In this document: one piece after another, positions 31,022 to 42,822 of the stretch
Numbering within the stretch: position 1 is the first letter of the stretch
How the letters are laid out: each line of letters begins with the position of its first letter
Origin: Lantana camara
Lineage: Eukaryota; Streptophyta; Magnoliopsida; Lamiales; Verbenaceae
Reading direction: 5' to 3'
Assembly (NCBI GenBank): GCA_037501455.1
Contig: CM074862.1
Coordinates: 57,195,501 to 57,259,500 of the forward strand
Length of the DNA: 64,000 nucleotides
Position numbers and translations under genes: made by a program
The notes under the pieces: model-generated
Told to the model about the DNA's origin: nothing
The model's input: the letters and a program-made list of their open reading frames with translations, nothing else
Database searches by the model: none

Positions 31022-34000
31022 TGACACCCCGTTTCTCTGACAATCCAAGTATGATGTTAAGAGAGGGTTTTCGATGTTTTATTTTCTCTTTAGATTTAAT
31101 TTATATGTTGATTTATTCGTTTAAGTGATTTATATACCCTAACTTTTTAAATTTCACGTTTAACTTCCGTATTTAATTTCTTTAACTTGAATTTAATTCC
31201 CGAACTACGTTATTGTGTGATATATTTGAATTATATGTCTATGAACTCATTTACGTGTTTATTTTTTTCGTTTTACTTGTTCGTTTTGGTCGAAGATTAT
31301 TTCTTGTTTTGGGGGACTCGAGGGCCTAACGGAGCTTTACCGCACCTTGTGTTTCGGAGGCCACAACTTGAGATCGAGAATTCAAATTCAAATTCTAGAA
31401 GTGGCGTTGGACTTGTAATGAGGTTTGAGAGCTGCGGAACCAAGACTTGTATTTTTCAGAGCCCGTTCAGGCCTTCGAAATGTTTCCGAACCGAGCCACA
31501 TGTGCAGATTCGCCACCTTGGAGTATTTTGGCGCATAACTCTTTCAATATTCAACCATTTGACTTGATTCTTAGCCCCACTTAACCCCAACTCTGAACTC
31601 TATCACTCCACTCTCTCTCTATTTTGTTCAGCAAACTTGAACCCTCATGTCCATTCCTGTCACTATTCACCAATAAAGAGTTTGGAGCTCAAATCTTCAT
31701 TTATCTCAACCAAATTCAAAGGGTAAGTGTATGATCGTTATCTCTATGCTTATGTGGTCTTTTTTCATCCATAAATTTCAGATTTTAATCGAAGTTTTAT
31801 ATGGTTTTGAGGCACGATATGAATAGTAAGGGTTTACATGTACATATGAAATTATATGCCAACTCTTGTGTTATTTGTTGAATTCAAGCTAGATACATGA
31901 TCATATGAGCCTCAATAATGGTTATATGAACAGAAATTAGTTGGTGGTTACATGGTTGTTGAGTTACCATGAGTGAACCTTACATTTCTTGAAGTTTGAG
32001 ATGCATATATGTTGCTCCATTTCATCCGATTTCTTGGCCGGTTGTTGTATGCTTTTGTGTGAAAAATTTGTTGTTGTTTTGTGCTTCATTTCATGCCTAT
32101 ATGTGCTGCTTTGTTGCCCCTTCCTCTTCCTCCTTGAGCAGCCCTATTCCTGCTCTTTTTCCCACTGTCAGCCTCTCCCCGGGCGGGGATATTTTGAGAA
32201 GAAAGTGTCCCCGGGCGGGGATACTCTCTGCAAAAACTTTCTGGACTGTTTTCCCCGAGTGGGGAACTTTTGCCATGTGATTTCCCCGGCCGGGTAGCCC
32301 TTTATCCGAGCTGCGTTTGACCTGATTTTCAGACACGATCAACTTGTTTGAGTCTAGAAAACTTTCCAATTGGAATCACCTTAAAATTCATTTTGGTTTG
32401 GGAGATATAACTGTTGTATTTTGGTGTCGCCACTTCGCCTAAATTCTGTACTCGTTCAACTTCAGACCTCCGCCATTTTTGGATCCCTTTGAACCGTGAT
32501 TTGTTCCATATATCATTGGAAATCCCTATGTGTCTAGTTTGATTTCCAGGAAACAAAACGTAATTCCCAGTTCTCAAACAGAAGTTATGCCTGATTTCCT
32601 ACAGCTTGTTCGTTTCAGTAAAACTGTCAGCTTTGGCCTATTTTCACTCGGAGCCCTATTTTGCATTTCTATTCTGTTTTTCCCGTATATTCTCATCCCA
32701 ATTGTGATCCTAATATGTTAATATATTGTAATATGTTATGTTTCATTAATTATTTTAAGTTTATGACCTTGTTTGCTAAGTGTAATTTTGACGTGAATTC
32801 ATGATAGATATATGAATGTTTAACGTTTTCTTTCAACTCTTGCTTTCTTGTTGCACTTTAAGATTATGAATGCATATTGTATGCTATAATATAACACGTT
32901 ATGAGTTTATTTAATATGTTATGAGTTTAATTCTTGAATTCGTTATGTGATATCTTGTTCCAATATGTCTAAATATGAATCTATATCATATGCATTGCAT
33001 CCATTTGCATCCCTATGCCTCCTCGTTCATCTAATTTGTTCATGATCAAATCTAAGTCTTTATATGTTTTTTTGTCTCAGATTTGAGTTCGGGAGGTGTC
33101 GCATCCACCATTTAGTTTCTTCTTGGTCGTCAACGCTCCTCCATGAGCACTTTTGGTAAAAGGTGAGGTTTTTTCTTTCTTTTAGTTAATGCGACCTACA
33201 ACCCCATGTGCTCGCTTTCAAGCCCGCATGCGAATATACTATTATATTTATATAATAGATAAATGTTTATATAATATGTTTATGACCATGTCAAATAATT
33301 ACGGGTTTTGAAAACTATAAGTATATGCCTATGGGAGCTTATGTTTTGCAACGAGGCTATGCTCGAAACCGTGTGTGTTCATGCTAGTTATGGATTAGGA
33401 TAACATACAGAGGTACGTCTATAGCATATGCTAAGTTGCAAGGTAAGGTATGCTCCGATGAGGTACATAAGTTATGATTTTGATAAGTTAGTGTGTAGCG
33501 AATTATGGTATGTTATATTTGTAATGGTTTGCATTTGGGGCCCCCCAAGACGTGGGTAAGGGAGACCCGGGATGACCATGGGGTCGCCGGTTATGACCCC
33601 TGTGCACGCTCTCATTTGAAGTACTCACGTGCAACTCGTGGAGGTTGAGGAGGCGTGGTGCTTTGAGCCCTCGGTGGATAACCGGGGAAGGCACAACGTG
33701 GATTAGCTACCCTATGTGTTTTTTGCAATGGAAATGTGTAGTGAGGGTTTGCTCCCCGAGCTACATGGATGTTGGGGATGGATTGTTTATGATTTCTGCT
33801 TTCCGTTTTGTATTTATGTTAAGAATTGGGGAGATTGTGTAAGACCCATACTCGCCGGGTATAAGAATTCGATAACATATGTTGATTATGAAATGGGATA
33901 GGACCTTTCTTTTAAGCTATGTTCGATTTTGATATGAATATGTACAACTTTGATCCGAAAATAGTTTTAGTATGCAAAACCCCATCTCGGTTGATAGTCT

Positions 34001-34053
34001 TTTGTTTAATACGTGCTTTGCATTATATGTATACGTGTGTGGGTGTGCGTTAG
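31022..34053 (+). repeat. J: 3' LTR, interrupted by K
   Basis: Starts TGACACCCCG. Contains a donor-like AAAGG|GTAAGTG near 31720, the palindrome array 32176-32294, a CGCCATTTTT block near 32472, AAAAG|GTGAGG near 33160, and the region parallel to H from about 32986. It stops at 34053 within GTGTGCGTTAG, where H continues CCCACTCACTCAGTC; the missing roughly 460 bp should follow K beyond the window. The 126-codon frame at 31187-31567 has no domain and is not accepted. Confidence 0.82.
32176..32294. repeat. Four-copy palindrome array in J, unit TCCCCGGGCGGGGA
   Basis: Units at 32176-32189, 32208-32221, 32251-32266 (TTCCCCGAGTGGGGAA) and 32282-32294 (TTCCCCGGCCGGG). Same LTR position as the other families' arrays, with an unrelated sequence. 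Confidence 0.88.
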
Positions 34054-36455
34054 TGTAACGCCCCGACGAGGGCATCCATGCCTATCCCGCGCTACGGACC
34101 TAGCTTGTCTATAGAATTGCTATCCATATACCCACCGAGACTGAAGCAAGCGGTGACAAACGGACAACCTATCTCTCTCCAAGAAAACTTCAACCCCGAA
34201 ACCTTCTTGGAGTCTTAGTAGTATTGTCCATAGTGGGAACTTTGGATAAGGACATCCGTCGGACCTTGCCTTCCCAAAATATCTCTCACCTCCATCCCCG
34301 AGGTCAAATTCGATTGCCCCAAGCAAGCGTCCTTGCAAGGTACATCATAACCTCGCTACACAACTCACGCATACATAATATCCAAATAAAAGTTCCAAAG
34401 GCATTTTGGGTACTTATCCTGTATACGAAAACTCAAGTTCTACTTGTAAACCATCACCATAAGCGAATATCCAATATATGAGCATAGCTCACAAAACTTG
34501 GCTTATTAAGCCTATATATAAATACTTTTGAAAACGGGAGTTTAAAACAAAAAAAATATGAAAGGCTATAGGTGTCCACATTTTTGAAAACATTTTACAT
34601 ATATATAACTCCTCACCTTTACCAAGAACTTCGAAGGCCAACCACGACAACTACTCAACCGGAGGCTCACCACCTAACAAGACAAACGTACTATGAAAGG
34701 TGAGACTCGACTCGAAACCCAACAAGACGACGCACGGCTTTGACATGAATGCGAATATGCTAATGATGTGCAAGGAATGTTCGACAATGGTATATATTGG
34801 CAATTATGATCACATTGCATCATATAAGTCATGTATCAAGTTCTCAAGTCAGTAATAAGCGACCTATGCGTCATACTTAACACAAATTAATTAAACGCAT
34901 AACTTAGTCAATTAAGATAACTTAAGCATGGTTGAGGTATAAAGATCATAATATAAGGTATGCATGAGATGTCACAACATATAACGAGCTCACAATTCAT
35001 TATAGACGTAATATAAATAAGTATGGAACAAACGAGAGGCAAAACAAGTGAAACGAATCAAGAAAACAAGGCTGGGGACAATCCATGACCATGGATTTTC
35101 CTTCACAAAAAATCCACACTCGCGGTTTGGGTCCAGAAGCTACTGCCTGAAATCCACCCCCATGGATTTTTACACAGCAAAAATCCACCATAGTGGATTC
35201 TGCCCAGAACTTAAAAAAAACGTGACAACAACTTAACTCGACGGGAAAGAGTTCAAAACACCTCAAAACATGAAATTAAGCTTCCAAAACTACAAATAAG
35301 CATCATAAATCATGAAGTTACATAATAAAGCACTTACGAACATATAAACATCAAGAAACCTAGCAATTCATACAAGAACTTCATCTTCTACAAGTTTCAT
35401 GAAAGCTTCAAGCATAAAAATGGTGAAATCAACAATCATTGCAAGAAATTGTAGGAAATCTATCACATTCTCCATAAAAACACATAAGGAACAAGAATCC
35501 ATCATCATATCAAGCTAAAACATGCGAGAACATAGACATGCAAGAATTCTTCATGAGAGCTTCAAAGGTCAACAACGGTGGATTTCACATAAGGGCATAA
35601 AAACATGAAATTCTTTCATCAAATCATTCCTAGCATCATAAGAAACATATTTCCATCATAAAATTCGGATTTAATCCAACTAACATGAACCCTAGATTCA
35701 CATTCAAGTTCAAAACCTTCAAGAACACAAACCCATGAAAAGAGCACACAAATCTTACCTTGGGAGCTGGAAATCGAAGAGGGAATCTTGTCCTCTAATC
35801 TCGAACTCCCAGCTTTGATCTTCTCTCTTGACTCTTGAAGATGGCATGAAGTGTTCTTGGGAGAATATGAAGAGTTTAATCTTGAAATAACGTAAGAATG
35901 GGTTTTGGAGTGTTAAATCTGATTTTGTAAATTGGGTCAGCCATATAGGGTCTTGGAGCGGGTCATACGGGTCGGGTTTAGGTGAAATTGGGGCTCAAAT
36001 TGGGCTTAATTCGAAATTGGGTCGCAGGTCAACAATTAAAGGCTTAAAAGGTTGACTTTTCGTAAAATGGCCATAACTTCTTCGTCCGAACTCCAAATCG
36101 AGCGATTCAAGAACCCACGAACTCGTAATAAAATTATCTAGTCAATCTCATTATGTTCTAACCAGTTCCAGGCTTGGAAAATAAATTTACCATTTAGTCC
36201 CTAAATTATGCTTTAATGTCCACATAAGCACATTATTTCGTTAAACTATAAAACATGATCTCAACGCTCAAAAATAGCAATACAGGCATATAATTATTAT
36301 GTCATAAAGCCACATATATCGTACACTTAATATATTTCACTTATGCACTAATCCATTATCAAATTAAGGCATAATTCCACATAAATCATGCAAGGAAAGG
36401 TAAATCGTGTACTCTCGTACCAAACCTTACCTTGACCGAGATGCGGGGCACCACA
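34054..36455 (-). repeat. K 3' LTR (2402 bp)
   Basis: The minus strand starts TGTGGTGCCCCG at 36455 and ends GGGGCGTTACA at 34054. Contains a donor-like CCAAG|GTAAGATTTG near 35757, a second one AAAG|GTGAGG near 34612, and the AATCCAC palindrome array. I do not find the CAGTC/GACTG stem-loop here, so K belongs to a more distant family. Confidence 0.85.
35080..35199. repeat. Four-copy palindrome array in K, unit AATCCA...TGGATT
   Basis: Units at 35080-35097, 35109-35127 (decayed), 35150-35169 and 35181-35199, each of AAATCCACC.CATGGATTT form. Confidence 0.82.
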
Positions 36456-36491
36456 ACCTCCCCCCCTTAAAGAAATATGGTCCCCAGATTT
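36456..36491 (-). other. K polypurine tract and decayed palindrome
   Basis: The minus strand reads CTTTAAGGGGGGGAGGT against the LTR, preceded by AAATCTGGGGACCATATTT (36473-36491), a decayed relative of ACCTGGGGACCAGGT. Confidence 0.8.
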
Positions 36492-36497
36492 ACCATC

Positions 36498-36930
36498 GGA
36501 AAATAACTCTGGGTGAAAACTGCGCATCTTCTCTTTCGTCTCCCAAAATGCTTCTTCAGCTCGATATCTCCCCCAAAGAACCTTAACCAAAGGAGTTAGC
36601 TGGTTCCTTATTCCCTAGATGTTCCTATCAAAAATCTTCCCCGGTTGCCCAATTGTTAATTCCAGATCCAATTGTGCCTCTCTCGTCGGATTAGTCTCCA
36701 TCTGCTCTCCGAAATACTTCCTCAATCCGTTCACAGCTCCAAGAAGCTCGATAGATCTCGGGTTAAGGTCACCGCCCTTAATGATTTGTGGGAAACTCCT
36801 TCTTATTGTTGCCTCTAAGAAGACTTGGTCACCGTCTTCGAATTCAAAGTTTTTCCTCCTTTGTTTGGCATAACTGTGTTGCCATTCGTGTACACCTTCC
36901 CTATATGGTTTTAACCTTTCAAACTTGTTG
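36498..36930 (-). pseudogene. Integrase C-terminus and chromodomain-like remnant of K
   Basis: In one frame, interrupted by a TAG at 36615-36617, the translation shows HSYAKQRRKNFEFEDGDQVF, matching the usual YAD.RR..LEF..GD.VFL entry to the gypsy integrase C-terminal domain. An LNPRSIELLGAV segment stands where family members have LNPRYIGPFEI. After GLRKYF and KIFDR comes LVKVLWGRYRAEEAFWE and then MRSFHPELF, the form of a plant chromovirus group II chromodomain tail. The upstream integrase core, RNase H and RT are absent; the frame runs left into the non-coding, minisatellite-bearing region. The polypurine tract follows immediately, the right place for the end of pol. This remnant is the best evidence that K descends from a Ty3/gypsy chromovirus, perhaps Tekay-like. 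Confidence 0.72.
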
Positions 36931-38578
36931 TTGCAAAAGATCTTAGTTGGTGTATACAACTTCGGTCCATCTTGATCTCGCTTAACCTCTTGAAAAGATC
37001 CCTTTTGATCGGAGCCACCTGATCGCACTAGCCCACGAGACGAGACACCCAACAAGAGAACCCCAGCTCTCAACACACAACAAGAGAACCCCGTCTCTCG
37101 TCCTATGTTCGAAGGAATCCCGCATCCCTCAAACATCTAAGTTTGAAAGAGTTAACATCTCACAAACTCCTAAATTCAGGAGAATGTAACATTCCCAAAT
37201 CACTATAACCGAGGGGACCCAACATCCCCCGAACACAAAAGAGGGAGAACCCTACAACACCCGAGCACAAAAGCACACGCCCAACTACTCGAATCCAAAA
37301 CATGCAAAGCACAAACAAGACACACAACAAAGGGCTGCTGAACGGTCGAGTCTTTCTCCATCCGTGGGGTAAAAGCTTCGTCGCGTCAAGAGCGTCCCTC
37401 AAAGCTCACCGCAACAAAGTGCACAAAATCGAGCATGTACGACATCCAAGGTTACGAAAGTTACAAGAATTAACTCATACTTACATCATATAAGTTCACC
37501 AAAGTATCCAAGATCATGCGATTCGATTACTAATTTTATACCTAGTAGTAACTTGCACAGGAAGGTCATTCGGTTCAATTTCCAAGCTCAAGTCTTGTAT
37601 TAACATGCGTAGATAAGTCAATTTGAGCATTTAACGTACATTAAGTTGTAAGTATCTAAACATAGCAATTACAAGTCATACTTTAACAATTAATTCGAGT
37701 AACACTAATCAAGAAATCGTAATCTTAGTCATGTATAAGTCTATGCAACACTCATGCATACATACGTCATGCTCAATACATATAAGGCATACATTTAATC
37801 ACGTAAGATCATGCTTTCAGTGTAAATGACATATTCTTGATTCCTTTATATCACACTCTAACAATCAACTCAAGTCTTATACTCGCATGCATAGTTATCG
37901 CATATGTGTCAGGCTCAAAATGGGTGGTACCGCTTAAGCGAATAAAGTCATGTTTCAAACGTAAACGACAATTTGAGTTCATTTAATCACGCCTTACAAT
38001 TCATAACATGTATTGGAGCACAAACTCAAGTTTTACACACATGCATGGTTTAGAGATATTACAAATAAATCCCCTAGGCGATTCACATAAGTTTGGAATT
38101 AATACAAAAATATCCTCTATGGTTTCTAACAACTTATCATAAACCACCCCGTTGTTAATTAATTAGCCATGATTCTCCGATTACATGAAAGTTTTCCCAT
38201 AAATAAATTTCGACATAATTTCAACATTAATCATGCATCTCGAAAACAAGTAAACAACATGGTCTCACAAGTACTTATTCATGCTTTATATCCATTCAAC
38301 ATAGTTCATAAATCTCAAGGTTGCATTAATGCAAGGGTTACTAGAGTTATCACATGGTAGCACAATTGATCCAAGAAAGCATTTATGCAACTTGCATAAG
38401 TAGGAGACAAGCTAAATGCAAATGTAACATCTACTGTCAATCGTTACCGACATAACATAAGAGAGGCCATAAAATAAATCAAGTTTAGGTGAAACACATA
38501 TATCAACTATAAAATATACCACCCGGTAAAGAACAATCAGTTTCTAACTTATCGTATTCATGTTAGCACTTAAAGCAA
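36931..38578 (-). other. K internal non-coding region
   Basis: AT-rich, with no supported gene. Holds the hairpin minisatellite near its left end; the CATTCATGGCA-type block shared by the LARDs lies just beyond its right end (complement near 38660-38690). This is where most of pol would be in a complete element. Confidence 0.65.
37054..37130 (-). repeat. Hairpin minisatellite near K polypurine tract
   Basis: AAGAGAACCCCAGCTCTC (37054), AAGAGAACCCCGTCTCTC (37082) and GAAGGAATCCCGCATCCCTC (37111), period 28-29 bp. Looser relatives continue to about 37260. Confidence 0.78.
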
Positions 38579-40003
38579 TTAGCATCGCAAATCACATGCA
38601 TATCGTATAAGTACATCCCAACATATATTATCAACAGGTAATGATATCCGAACCAAATGTATGAGTGCAATGCCATGAATGCAGTTCGTGCCTTTTACCG
38701 GAGTAATAAAGTCATGCTCATCATCCTCTTGTTCTCCGTTCAATGCATAGGCACGTGCATGTGCCACGGGCCTTGCCACACCACCTGAACCTTGAGTTTT
38801 TAGCTTGTCACAATTCCTTGCGATGTGTTTAAGGCTCCCACAATTGAAACATTTACCAAGCTTCTTCCAACAATTTCCCTCACGATGGGTGATGCTACCA
38901 CAATGATCACAAGGTTTACGCCCTTGTGTAGTTGATAGAATCTCATTTCCTTTCCCTTTCTTAACCATCACGTGGCCCTTCTTCGGCGGTGGAGGTTGAG
39001 AGAAAGAACTGGGGACAACTCTCTTAAGACCCAAACTGAAACAAGGATTAACAACATTCTTCCTAGTTCCAAGTCTTTGTTCCTCCGCTTCAACTTCAAT
39101 AGCTAGCACGGTAGCGGTGCCCCAATCTTTGGTCTCTACCTGAGTCAAGGTCCTTGCTAACTTCCGACGAAGCCCTTCCAAATTCTGTCGGTCCATCCTC
39201 TGATTACAATCCCTTACCCAAAGTGCTGAATTTCCATAAGTAAAGCATTTCCCATGCTTTCCCCAACATTCATCTCCCTTATGGCTAATGTAACTATGAT
39301 GTTCATACGAACCTCTAGTTCCCGGTTTGTCACAATTCTTTACCCAGTGTTTAGTGCTGCCGCATTTGAAACATTTGCCTTGTTTCCACCAACAATCTTC
39401 CCCAAGGTGTGTAGTACGACCACAATGCTCACATGGATCATGGCCCTTAGAAGCTTGAGGGGCCGGTACTTGAGATGTAAAAATCCTAGCCTTGCCCTTC
39501 TCATCCGTGTGGTGGTCGCTCCTTCGATCGCAATCCTTAGCTTTACGTTTTGGGTTGCCACAGCATGTATAACACTTCCCGTGTCTTTTCCGATAGCTAA
39601 CCCCGAAGTGATTGGCGCTCCCACCATGCTTGTACGAGTTTCGGCCCTTAATAGCCGAAGAGGTCGGTGATCCAGATGCAAAAGTTTTAGCCTTCTTACC
39701 TCCTGACTCCTTATGTGGTACTCAGGGAGTCGAAGGTGCCATCAAAGATGGTAACCTCTCAAACCCCAACCCGGAAACTACTCTTTTAGTTCGAAACCCT
39801 TGTTCATTGACGGTGGGCGTAGGTATCAACGCCGGAGGTTCCAATAAGGTTTGCGGTGCCTGTAGGACTTGCAAAATCTGAATCATAATAGTGAGCAAAT
39901 CATTGACATTCAGAGGCGGCATTGGTGGTGCATTTTGATTTTCTGCCGGAGGGTCTTACACATTTTGGCATGCCAGAGAGCGATCACTTGTACGAGGAGG
40001 CAT
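38579..40003 (-). pseudogene. Rearranged gag of K with four zinc-knuckle modules
   Basis: One 475-codon frame starts with ATG at 40003 and ends at 38579, with premature stops at codon 16 (TAA) and at 39722-39724 (TGA). After a Pro-rich N-terminus come three knuckle pairs: a decayed one ending CYTCCGNPKRKAKDC, an intact one (CEHCGRTTHLGEDC plus CFKCGSTKHWVKNC), and a decayed one (YEHHSYISHKGDEC...). Next is a segment beginning NLEGLRRKL that resembles the end of a gypsy capsid domain, then a Pro/Lys linker and a fourth intact pair (CDHCGSITHREGNC plus CFNCGSLKHIARNC). The frame ends in ARAYALNGEQ, like the protease entry of chromoviruses, and decays. Most of the capsid is missing. The modules repeat at roughly 200 nt through the linker KA(R/K)(I/T)F.S. 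Copia L1 lies 153 bp upstream of the ATG. Confidence 0.72.
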
Positions 40004-40155
40004 CCTACACGTAATCTTATCATGTATGCATGTCGATTAGTCATATGCTCATGTCACATATTGTCAAGTAAGCAATGCAATTGCATAATTTAGAAGCAAT
40101 AGTTAACAAGATATACGTATCATGATGACGTTCATATATGGAAACAAACCAACAC

Positions 40156-40160
40156 ATAAG
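40156..40160 (+). repeat. Target-site duplication ATAAG of copia L1, left
   Basis: Identical to 54399-54403. Confidence 0.95.
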
Positions 40161-40529
40161 TGTTGGAAAACACGAATCAGAAAGCAGCGGAATTTAAAAA
40201 ATTTTCCCAACAAAAGGACCTTGGACTCGCAATCGTGTAACCAAATTCGTAGAGACAAAAAACTTACTTTTCTTTTGTTCTTTCTTGAAGCGTTTCAAGC
40301 CACCCAAGAATGCTCTTCTCGTGGCTTGATCCCCTCTCCTTGGTAAAGCTCGAATCTTCAAACTTCTAACTTGAAGTCTCTAGAGAAAGTCCACCAACTT
40401 GATCACAATCTAACTAGTAAGGATGCTAGTTCTCTAGTTAGTGTTTAGGCTTAACCTAGGGTTTATTTGATCTTGGAGAAAGGAAGGTGTTCAACACATG
40501 AACCAAAAGAATTGCCAATTCGCTCTAAA

Positions 40530-40555
40530 GGGGAGCATGAGCTCCCCTATATATA
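40530..40555 (-). promoter_or_regulatory. L1 3' LTR TATA box and start-proximal hairpin
   Basis: TATATATA (40548-40555) is followed on the element strand by the inverted repeat GGGGAGC-TCAT-GCTCCCC (40530-40547). This fits a core promoter about 1.55 kb into the LTR, leaving roughly 370 bp for R plus U5. Confidence 0.6.
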
Positions 40556-40906
40556 GGAAAGGGAGAGGGACGGCCGAACCTATTCCTTGTTGGACAAAGA
40601 TTTGGTTCCTCTCTCTCCTATTACTTGATCATCAAGTATTTTCCAACTTTGACTTTGAATTCTAATTCAAGTCAACTTTTAAGAGAGCTAAAAATATCCA
40701 AACTATTTTTGGATAATTTTATACTTTATTTATTATAAAATAAATAACTTATTTTTATCTAATTAATTAATTCGTAATTAATTAACTAGATTATTTTCTC
40801 CAAAATAAGACTTTCTTTTTAATTCAAAATTAAACCAAAGTCTATTAAATAATTAACACATTTAATTATTTAATACATACATATATAATATATATATATA
40901 TATATT

Positions 40907-40964
40907 CACACGTGTGTGACACGTGTCACTCACGTGAGCCACACGTGTGATTTCACACGTGTGG
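40907..40964. promoter_or_regulatory. G-box/ABRE-like cluster in L1 3' LTR
   Basis: Five ACGT cores in palindromic contexts (CACACGTGTG, GACACGTGTC, CTCACGTGAG, CACACGTGTG twice), about 350 bp upstream of the TATA box. Confidence 0.65.
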
Positions 40965-42088
40965 AACCCTCTTGGCCCGATTAACTCGTTTAATCATTTT
41001 AAAGCCTCAACTCATGTAACCAAGTTGTTGTGTGTGACCCTCTAGGTTCTCAATTCAATTAGCAGTGATCCTAATTAATTAATTCACTAATTAATTAATC
41101 AGTCCACAGATTAAACGACCATGGTCTAGCAACAGGTGTTTAACCCCTAGCTGAATTGGAATGTTCGGATTCGACAGAACCTTTAAGTCATTGATTCATG
41201 CGAGATACAATCCTCCTACTTACTATCTCTCAACCAAGATCTAGGGTAAGGGAATAATCAGAACCCTAATAATCCGGTCTTAAAGTTAAGTGCATTTCAT
41301 ATCCATTTGATCTCAATCCAAGAAACCCTTTTCTTGATGTCTTGATCTACTGCCTTGGCCAAGGACACCATATGGCATATGAATGACTTACACAATAAGA
41401 GATCACCTTGCAAATGCAAGTGTAGGTCCTTTCTTGATTCTCATTCACTTTCATGAATCACTTGTGCAGCCCCAGCATAAGCCTTAAATCAGTTGTCTAA
41501 GGCGACACCCTTTAAAGCTTATACCTAAGACTACAGAGTTAACTCATAAAGTGACAAGGAACCTCAAGTTTAAGGATCAATTAATCACATCAATGACTCG
41601 TGAGATGTTTCCTAATCTGGAAGTTTCCATTTCCTGGAATAGAAACTTCCTTTCCCATTTAGGAATGTTCTCACACGGGGCACCTCAGTGAACTTACTTA
41701 TTAAAGTAAGCACCCTCATGTATCATGCACGTATGAACTATACACTTTGCACCTCCATGAAACAAGGTGGTCCTTCTTAAGGGTGTGATCCCACAAGCAA
41801 GCCTTAGAGGAGTCAGGTTGACACTCCCACTGTCTGTAGGACTCATCGGCTTGGAGTATTTTACTAATCATGAATTATGTGATATAGGGCTCATTTCATG
41901 AACCATTTCACCTAAATGGTAGAGTCTTAAAGTCATCAGGATTAGGGGAGTTCTCATACATGCACAGCTAAAGTAAACGCATACCAAACAAGAGCATATA
42001 AAGAAGTGTTCCCTCAATTCGTTATTTTATTCAAAGATTGTCTGTGATTACAATAAGGAAAAGCACAAAGCGGATATACAATCGGCTT

Positions 42089-42733
42089 TTAGGGCACTAT
42101 TCCTAACAATCTCCCACTTGCCCGTCGAAGCCATTCTAAAGCTACTTTAAGCCCCATCTTCTGAAGATGACCTTGGAAAGCTTCTCGACTAAGGGGTTTA
42201 GTAAGTGGATCTGCCACGTTCTCTGCTGATGTGACCCTCTCAATTTGCACATCTCCTCTTTTGATAATATCACGGATTAGGTGATACTTCCTCATAATGT
42301 GCTTGGTCCGTTGGTGAGATCTTGGTTCTCTTGGTTGAGCAACTGCCCCAGTGTTGTCACAAAACACAGTAATGGGGTCTTTCATGCTAGGAACAACATT
42401 CAACTCTTGAATGAAGTTTCTAATCCAAACACCTTCCTTAGCTGCATCATTTGTAGCTAAGTATTCGGCCTTAGTGGTCGAATCTGTAGTGGTTGTTTGC
42501 TTAGAACTCTTCCAACTCACTGCTCCGCCGTTTAGGCAGAAAATGTATCCTGACATTGACTTAAAACCATCTAAGTCTGATGCAAAGCTTGCATCGCAGT
42601 ATCCTTCGACAGTAAGATCTTTCTGACCTCCGTAAACTAAGAATAAATCTTTAGTACTTTTCAAGTACTTAAGAATATTCTTCACGGCAGCCCAGTGACC
42701 ATCTCCAGGGTCAGATTGGAAACGACTTGTCAC
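42089..42733 (-). pseudogene. L1 RT end and RNase H fragment
   Basis: Carries copia RNase H motifs: GYCDASFASDLDG, SSKQTTTTDSTTKAEYLA, VFCDNTGAV, the HQRTKHI..KYH block and the ADPLTKPL ending. It is separated from the upstream RT frame by a TGA at 42823-42825 and a 2-bp frameshift near 42735. The usual stop near 42130 is absent (TGA in L2, CGA here), so the frame runs through the polypurine tract into the LTR before ending at 42089. The acidic run TTEAEY of L2 reads TTKAEY here, a probably damaging change. Confidence 0.88.
42109..42120 (-). other. L1 polypurine tract
   Basis: The element strand reads CAAGTGGGAGAT directly against the 3' LTR. Confidence 0.88.
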
Positions 42734-42822
42734 ATACTAATTGCATAAGCCACATCCGGTCGAGTACATAACATTGCATACATTATGCTACCTATTGCTG
42801 ACGCATAAGGTGTATGAGTCAT

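Larger units (their letters stand above)
26764..34053 (+). mobile_element. Element H/J, plus-strand gypsy-like element with decayed gag
   Basis: The parts are a 5' LTR remnant (H, 26764-28274), a primer site (28283-28295), a 2.7-kb interior with zinc-knuckle gag debris (28473-29221) and the 3' LTR (J, from 31022), which is interrupted by K at 34054. The J LTR starts TGACACCCCG and the H LTR ends GGGCGCTACA. H lacks roughly the first 2 kb present in J, consistent with the deletion that fused it to F. H and J clearly differ at many sites, so this is an old insertion. No protease, RT or integrase domain is seen. Confidence 0.82.
40161..42108 (-). repeat. L1 3' LTR (1948 bp)
   Basis: Plus-strand ends TGTTGGAAAACACG and ATTCCTAACA, so the LTR starts TGTTAGGAATAGTG on the element strand. 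U3 carries a G-box array (40907-40964), and a TATA element with a hairpin lies at 40530-40555. Confidence 0.93.

Noticed and set aside
31187..31567. 126-codon frame in LTR J
   Set aside because: Lies wholly in an LTR and shows no motif; the equivalent part of H is deleted, so conservation cannot support it.
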